A stretch of 64,000 bases of DNA from Paramoeba atlantica (taxonomy: Eukaryota > Discosea). Positions 59,383 to 64,000 of this stretch are shown here, one piece after another. Every line of letters starts with the position of its first letter. Within the stretch, counting starts at the first letter, position 1. The notes beneath the pieces were generated by a model. That model was given only the letters and a program-made list of their open reading frames with translations, ran no database searches and was not told where the DNA came from. A program made the translations under genes and the position numbers. The stretch is taken from positions 62,001-126,000 of the forward strand of contig CDRNVI010000070.1 in NCBI GenBank assembly GCA_977017575.1. The letters are read 5' to 3'.

Positions 59383-62016
59383 ATGATTCCGCGCGTCAAG
59401 CTCAGCAGTGTAGCTCTTGTGCTCCTCTTCCTTTCGATAGGCGTGCACACTAATGTGGTAAAAGAGAGAATATTTGCTCCCGGTGTCCACGGAGATGATG
59501 CGCCGAGTGCCGACAAAGGTGGTGCTTATGCGTTTCAAACAGAGGTCGGAAAGATGCTGGATATCTTGATTAACTCTTTGTACACGAATCGATCAATTTT
59601 TTTGCGTGAAATCATTTCTAATGCATCCGACGCCTTGGATAAAATTCACTTTTTATATCTGACGGCTACCCAGACCCCGAAAAATGATCAAGGGAGGGAA
59701 CCAAAGATGGATATTCGCATCATTCCAAACAAGACCACAGGCATCCTAACTGTTCGAGATGGTGGAGTCGGCATGACGAAGGATGATCTTGCGAATAATT
59801 TGGGAACACTTGGCGCCTCTGGAACTAAGAATTTTCTTGAGAAATTGACTGACGGATCAACCACGGACGCGAACTTAATTGGCCAGTTTGGTGTTGGTTT
59901 TTATTCAGTCTTTCTCGTCTCTGAACGAGTTCGCGTTGCATCGAAGCACGACAACAGTGACACCCAGTGGGTATGGGAGAGCACTGGTGGAGCTTCAGGG
60001 AATCAGCAGTTTTTTATTTATCCAGATCCCCGCGGGAACACTTTGGGCCGAGGTACAGAGCTCACACTTGAGATTAAGAAGGATGCCCAGGAAGAATTCC
60101 TGGACGAAGATAATATTCGGGATATGATTCATCGATACAGTGAATTTATTCATTTCCCAATCTATCTTCGCAGCAACAGTACCGATCAAGGCATTGTACG
60201 AAAACGGAAGAAGGAGTTGGAAAAACGTCGAAAGAAGCAACAAAAGGGTTTAAAGATCAATATAGATGATGACGATGAAGAGGACGAAGATGAAGAGGAC
60301 GAAGATGAAGCGGTTAACGCAACAGGTGCCGAAGCGACTGATGCAGCTGCAGGAAACATCACTAAGACCAAGAAAAAGAAGAAGCACGTGGTAAGCGAGC
60401 TCGCCGACGAAGAAGGTGACGAGAATCCTACCGGAGAACTTGCATGGCAGCGTATTAATCAGCATGATCCGTTGTGGACGCGTAAACCAAGTACAATTTC
60501 TCTGAAGGATTATGCTAAATTTTACAAGTCGATTGCTCGTGATTTCGAGGATCCTATGTATCACACTCATTTTCAAGTAGAGGGAGAAGTAGACTTCAAG
60601 TCCGTACTTTACGTGCCGGAGAAAGCACCGAACTTGCAAATGGACAACCAAACCGCCACGAATATTCGCCTCTACGTGCGTCGAGTTTTTATCACAGATG
60701 AATTCAAGGATCTTTTGCCCCGCTATTTGAGTTTTGTTCGCGGCGTTGTGGACAGTGATGACTTACCACTGAATGTTTCCCGTGAACAACTCCAGGAGAA
60801 CCGTATTTTAAAAGTTATAAAAAAGAAACTAATGCGAAAAACGCTGAATATGTTCAACGAGATTGCTCAACGAGACAAGGAGCGACTCGAAGAGCAAGAA
60901 GAAAAAGATGCAGAAGAGGAAACACGGCGCGCAGCTCTAATTGAAGAGCACGGAGAAGAAGGGGCTGCGGAATTTCTTGGGAACACAACCAACGCGACTA
61001 AAAAGTTCAAGCCTCTCTATCCCAAATTTTGGGAAAACTTCGGACGAAATATTCGCCTAGGAATTATCGACGATAGCGCACATCGCACTCGCCTTGGGAA
61101 ATTACTACGCTACAAAACGAGCAAGTCGAACGGAACTATGATTCCTCTTGAAGACTATTTGGGGAGAATGCAAAAAGATCAACGATTCATTTTTTGCGCT
61201 TTGGGAGAGAGTGAAAAGAAGTTGATGCAGCTTCCAGTCGTACGTGACGCCCTCAGTCGAGATCTTGAAATTGTGTATATGACGGATGCTATCGATGAAT
61301 ACGTCGTTCAGAACCTCCATGATTACGATGACAAGAAGCTGGTGGATCTTACAAAAGAAGGCATTCGGTTCGAGGATCTCTCTCGCGAAGAAAAGAAAAT
61401 TGAAAAAAAGCGTAAGGAATATTTTGAACCTTTTACCAAGTGGTACAAAGACCTACTGGGCGATCGAGTTCTAAAAGTAATGCTATCGACCCGCAGCAAC
61501 GTTCGTGAACCGGTCCTTGTAACTTCGCCTTCCCATGGTATTTCGGCTAATATGGCCCGGATTATGAAGAACCAGCCTCTTAGTGACAAGGGTAACAACG
61601 CAACTGACGCAAAGCAACTTGTGGGTTTGAACATCTTTCATCCACTGATGGAAAAAATCCGACACATGGTGAACGCAACTGAGGAAAGCGAACGCGAGCT
61701 CGCCGCTGATGCCGCCATAGCGTTGTATGAAACCGCAGCGTTGCAGAGTGGTTTTGAAATCGACGACACCGATGGTTACGCGAGACGCGTCTTGCACATG
61801 ATCACAGAAGGCATGTCTGTGAGGGTCGACGCCCCGTTGCTAAAAGAAGATATTTCGAAATATTCTTGGGACGACGAGGAGGACAAGAAAGATGATGATT
61901 ATGTTTGGCGCGATTCTGAAGGCCGTCGACCTCGCCGACGTAAATTCGGAAAGAACAAGAAGGGCGAAAGCGCAGAAGAGAAGGAGGAGACAAAACCAAC
62001 GGATGAAGAACTCTAG
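59383..62016 (+). CDS. HSP90B1: ER HSP90 chaperone, endoplasmin/GRP94
   Basis: ER-lumen HSP90 of 877 residues. A signal peptide (MIPRVKLSSVALVLLFLSIG) opens it. The N-terminal ATPase has NASDALDKI, VRDGGVGMT, GTLGASGTKNF and GQFGVGFYSVFLV. A charged Asp/Glu and Lys linker spans about 275-340, coded by GAC/GAA repeats. The middle domain has LPLNVSREQLQENRIL. The C-terminal tail is long, Lys/Glu-rich and ends in DEEL, a variant KDEL retention signal. Trypanosomatid GRP94 is known and important for surface glycoconjugates in Leishmania. Confidence 0.97.
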   Translation: MIPRVKLSSVALVLLFLSIGVHTNVVKERIFAPGVHGDDAPSADKGGAYAFQTEVGKMLDILINSLYTNRSIFLREIISNASDALDKIHFLYLTATQTPKNDQGREPKMDIRIIPNKTTGILTVRDGGVGMTKDDLANNLGTLGASGTKNFLEKLTDGSTTDANLIGQFGVGFYSVFLVSERVRVASKHDNSDTQWVWESTGGASGNQQFFIYPDPRGNTLGRGTELTLEIKKDAQEEFLDEDNIRDMIHRYSEFIHFPIYLRSNSTDQGIVRKRKKELEKRRKKQQKGLKINIDDDDEEDEDEEDEDEAVNATGAEATDAAAGNITKTKKKKKHVVSELADEEGDENPTGELAWQRINQHDPLWTRKPSTISLKDYAKFYKSIARDFEDPMYHTHFQVEGEVDFKSVLYVPEKAPNLQMDNQTATNIRLYVRRVFITDEFKDLLPRYLSFVRGVVDSDDLPLNVSREQLQENRILKVIKKKLMRKTLNMFNEIAQRDKERLEEQEEKDAEEETRRAALIEEHGEEGAAEFLGNTTNATKKFKPLYPKFWENFGRNIRLGIIDDSAHRTRLGKLLRYKTSKSNGTMIPLEDYLGRMQKDQRFIFCALGESEKKLMQLPVVRDALSRDLEIVYMTDAIDEYVVQNLHDYDDKKLVDLTKEGIRFEDLSREEKKIEKKRKEYFEPFTKWYKDLLGDRVLKVMLSTRSNVREPVLVTSPSHGISANMARIMKNQPLSDKGNNATDAKQLVGLNIFHPLMEKIRHMVNATEESERELAADAAIALYETAALQSGFEIDDTDGYARRVLHMITEGMSVRVDAPLLKEDISKYSWDDEEDKKDDDYVWRDSEGRRPRRRKFGKNKKGESAEEKEETKPTDEEL

Positions 62017-62502
62017 GTATCACGGAACAACTTCCCAGTATTGTGGGTAGACGCTTATTTTCCGCAGGAATAAAACATCAGTTTGATTAAGTGATCAGAT
62101 AATATTTTTTGATGCATTATTTGTAATTTTGGGTAAAACTAATTTATTTGTGATCAAAATATTACATTCCTCAGAAGCTTTGAGATACAGGATTGAAGTT
62201 TTTATAGTTTGCACGCAAACCAATTTGCTTTCTTCTGACTATGAGCTTTTATTATTGCAAGACAATCATTTTTTTTGAATTGCGTAGACTACTACGATAA
62301 AAACGAAATATGCAATTTTTTATTTGCTGTTTGTGGAGGGTAAGATACCATACAACGATACGTTGCGCCTAAAGTTTTAAACTCTATGATGAGCTTATTG
62401 GGCCACAATCTTTGGTTGCGTACATTGTTTTCTTAACTTTTGTTAGATTTCATTTGTTACATAGGAGTTTTAAGAGAAAGTCACTAGAACAACAATGCGC
62501 CA
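62017..62502. other. intergenic spacer, 486 bases
   Basis: AT-rich. Nothing recognised. Confidence 0.55.
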
Positions 62503-63786
62503 ATGACCGATACTTTGAATGTGTCCCTGTACCGATCTTTGCTTAAGCTGGCTAGATGGTTTGATCGCTACCCACTAGCGAAGGCCTTCTTAACTCCACC
62601 ACCACGAAAATACTATGATTGTCATAGCGGATCGTGGATATCATATAAGACTCCGGACGCGAGAAGTTTTCTCGGTGCTGCGGGAACTCTTTGGAAGGGA
62701 GATGGTTCTTACTATCTTCCTGCTAGTGATTCGTCTTCAAAGGTATCTGATGCAGCAACTCGATTTTGTAGCCTACAGTGTATGATACGACAAGGCTACA
62801 GAGTTGCGAGACGTACAAAAGAAGTTCAGGATAATCATCCCCTTCTATTTGAATTGCTTAAACGTTTGGCGAAAGTAAAGGTATTTCATGATAAGTACAG
62901 TGCAAAAACCACAACTCTGCAGGAATCGAAGAGTACAGTGCAACCTAGAAGATTGACTCTATCAAAATTGGAGAAGAATATAAATGTTTATCACGGCGCG
63001 TTGCTTGTAGGTCACCCAGCCAACTTAGACTGGACATCTCAAAGCATTATTTTGCTTTACGTCTCGGAGGCATCGAGAAGCGGGGGGGTTGACAACAACA
63101 ATGAAATTTGTGGCCTGTTATTAAGCTGTCCGGTAGAAAAGGAAAGCGCTCGAAAATGGTTGTGGCAGAAGCATTATAAATTGAGACGCTTATCAAGTTT
63201 AAAGAATCTTGGTGACATTCCATTATACGACGGAGGACCTATACAGAAAGATCCAGTTCTGTTACAACGTAGTACAACAAAAAGAAAATTACTGCTTAAT
63301 GCCGGAAGGTTACCTTCCGACAGTTATCAAAAGCTACTCCACACGAAAGCACAACGTCCGACGCCTACGATTTTGTTACCAGGAAACATATCTTTCACCG
63401 ATATCAGGCATGTGCAAGGTGCTACGTCCCAATCGCATAATGTTGTCTCAAGTGGAAGTCGAATAATAATGAATCAGTGTTCTTGGACAGCGTCGCAGTT
63501 GATAGAAGAGATTAAGAACAACTGGTGGATACCTCTGCACAGTGGGTCGTACGTCGAAGATCTTTTGTTTCGGGATAAAACGTTACTCTCCACGCCTAAT
63601 TGCACTTGGCACAAAGTAATGCGAGACCTAGGTGGTGATTTTGCCGATTTTTCAAGAATGAACGTATTGGATGCTCATAAAGTTACGTCTGTGGCGAATG
63701 ATCACCAGTCTTCCTGGGTTGATCTGTCTCGCATGGAATGTATGACAGATGATGCATGGTTCGTATTCGAGAATGACTGCCCATAA
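62503..63786 (+). CDS. LYR-motif plus YqgE/UPF0301 (DUF179) protein
   Basis: 427 residues. The N-terminal 30 (SLYRSLLKLARWFDRYPLAK) carry a Leu-Tyr-Arg motif and a helix of the kind seen in LYR proteins. From about 165 the YqgE/AlgH fold appears: GALLVGHPANLD, QSIILLYVSEAS, NEICGLLLSCPV, IPLYDGGPIQKDPVLLQRS. Near the end are ASQLIEEIKNNWWIPLHSGS and WHKVMRDLGGDFADFSRM, matching the GQLExEIxxxxW and WxxxLxxLG regions. The YqgE function is unknown. The fusion suggests a mitochondrial or plastid-derived role, but this is inference. Insertions make it about twice bacterial length. Confidence 0.7.
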   Translation: MTDTLNVSLYRSLLKLARWFDRYPLAKAFLTPPPRKYYDCHSGSWISYKTPDARSFLGAAGTLWKGDGSYYLPASDSSSKVSDAATRFCSLQCMIRQGYRVARRTKEVQDNHPLLFELLKRLAKVKVFHDKYSAKTTTLQESKSTVQPRRLTLSKLEKNINVYHGALLVGHPANLDWTSQSIILLYVSEASRSGGVDNNNEICGLLLSCPVEKESARKWLWQKHYKLRRLSSLKNLGDIPLYDGGPIQKDPVLLQRSTTKRKLLLNAGRLPSDSYQKLLHTKAQRPTPTILLPGNISFTDIRHVQGATSQSHNVVSSGSRIIMNQCSWTASQLIEEIKNNWWIPLHSGSYVEDLLFRDKTLLSTPNCTWHKVMRDLGGDFADFSRMNVLDAHKVTSVANDHQSSWVDLSRMECMTDDAWFVFENDCP

Positions 63787-64000
63787 ACGTTTATCCTGGA
63801 TCACGAGCCGTAGTGGTGAGGGGGGTTAGGTGTTACTGACAATGGTCAGTAACTACAACGGTGTTACTGACAAATAGTCATCGTTTAGCTGGGGTAGGGG
63901 TTAGGGGATGACATCGGTTTACTCTCCCCCAGGTGGGGGGGTGGAAAATCATCGCCGCGGCATACTCTAACACTTTCCTGCGCTCGATTTTGAAAAGTAA
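63787..64000. other. end-of-window spacer with hairpin
   Basis: GTTACTGAC-AATG-GTCAGTAAC (63832-63853) is a perfect 9-base hairpin, and GTGTTACTGACAAATAGTCA repeats part of it 30 bases later. G-rich TTAGGGG-like pieces nearby are too few to be telomeric. Could be the edge of another repeat. Confidence 0.45.

Noticed and set aside
63820-63925. TTAGGGG-like pieces as telomeric repeats
   Set aside because: Only isolated units in mixed G-rich DNA, with no tandem array.

Overview
The window looks like a nuclear segment of a euglenozoan protist, most likely a kinetoplastid or a close intron-poor relative. Three things point that way. (1) Mitochondrial cytochrome c1 (20502-21284) attaches haem through a single-cysteine FAPCH motif instead of CxxCH; FxxCH in cytochrome c1 is a recognised euglenozoan trait. 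(2) Every recognisable host gene lies on the + strand, and almost all are single uninterrupted reading frames, including a 2458-residue DNA polymerase epsilon. This is the layout of a polycistronic directional gene cluster. (3) Several starts follow a pyrimidine tract and an AG at short distance, as expected for spliced-leader trans-splicing. Pyruvate phosphate dikinase also ends in SKL, a peroxisome/glycosome signal. The DNA transposons are unlike well-studied trypanosomatids, so an early-branching kinetoplastid or a diplonemid remains possible; the species is not identified.

Layout. 1-31.5 kb: an unknown lysine-rich protein (cut by the window edge), PPDK, a HELQ helicase, an unknown protein, a PAP/OAS1-type nucleotidyltransferase, an unknown single-TM protein, a membrane 5'-nucleotidase-like phosphoesterase, an unknown 975-residue protein, cytochrome c1, a divergent eIF2B-gamma-like protein, POLE and a leucine-rich-repeat protein. 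31.5-40.6 kb: a 9-kb block without host genes. It holds a 5'-truncated LINE with a restriction-like endonuclease, a 913-bp TIR element, a Harbinger/IS5-type transposon (the only - strand coding) and related repeat fragments. 40.6-55.4 kb: eIF4A-III, DPM2, SmD1, a possible RMP1-like protein, CDC5, Mago nashi, a Prp16/DHX38-like helicase with one apparent frameshift, mitochondrial uS17, a kinesin and PIG-P. 55.4-57.7 kb: an IS30-type transposon with large inverted subterminal repeat arrays. 57.9-64 kb: a PhyH-like protein, the ER chaperone GRP94 and an LYR-YqgE (UPF0301) protein.

Functional links. SmD1, CDC5, the Prp16-like helicase, eIF4A-III and Mago form an RNA-processing/exon-junction group within 10 kb. 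PIG-P and DPM2 both serve GPI/dolichol-linked glycosylation in the ER. POLE and HELQ serve genome replication and repair. In directional clusters such neighbours are co-transcribed, but shared control is not implied. No tRNA, rRNA, spliced-leader RNA, CRISPR array or strand-switch region was seen.
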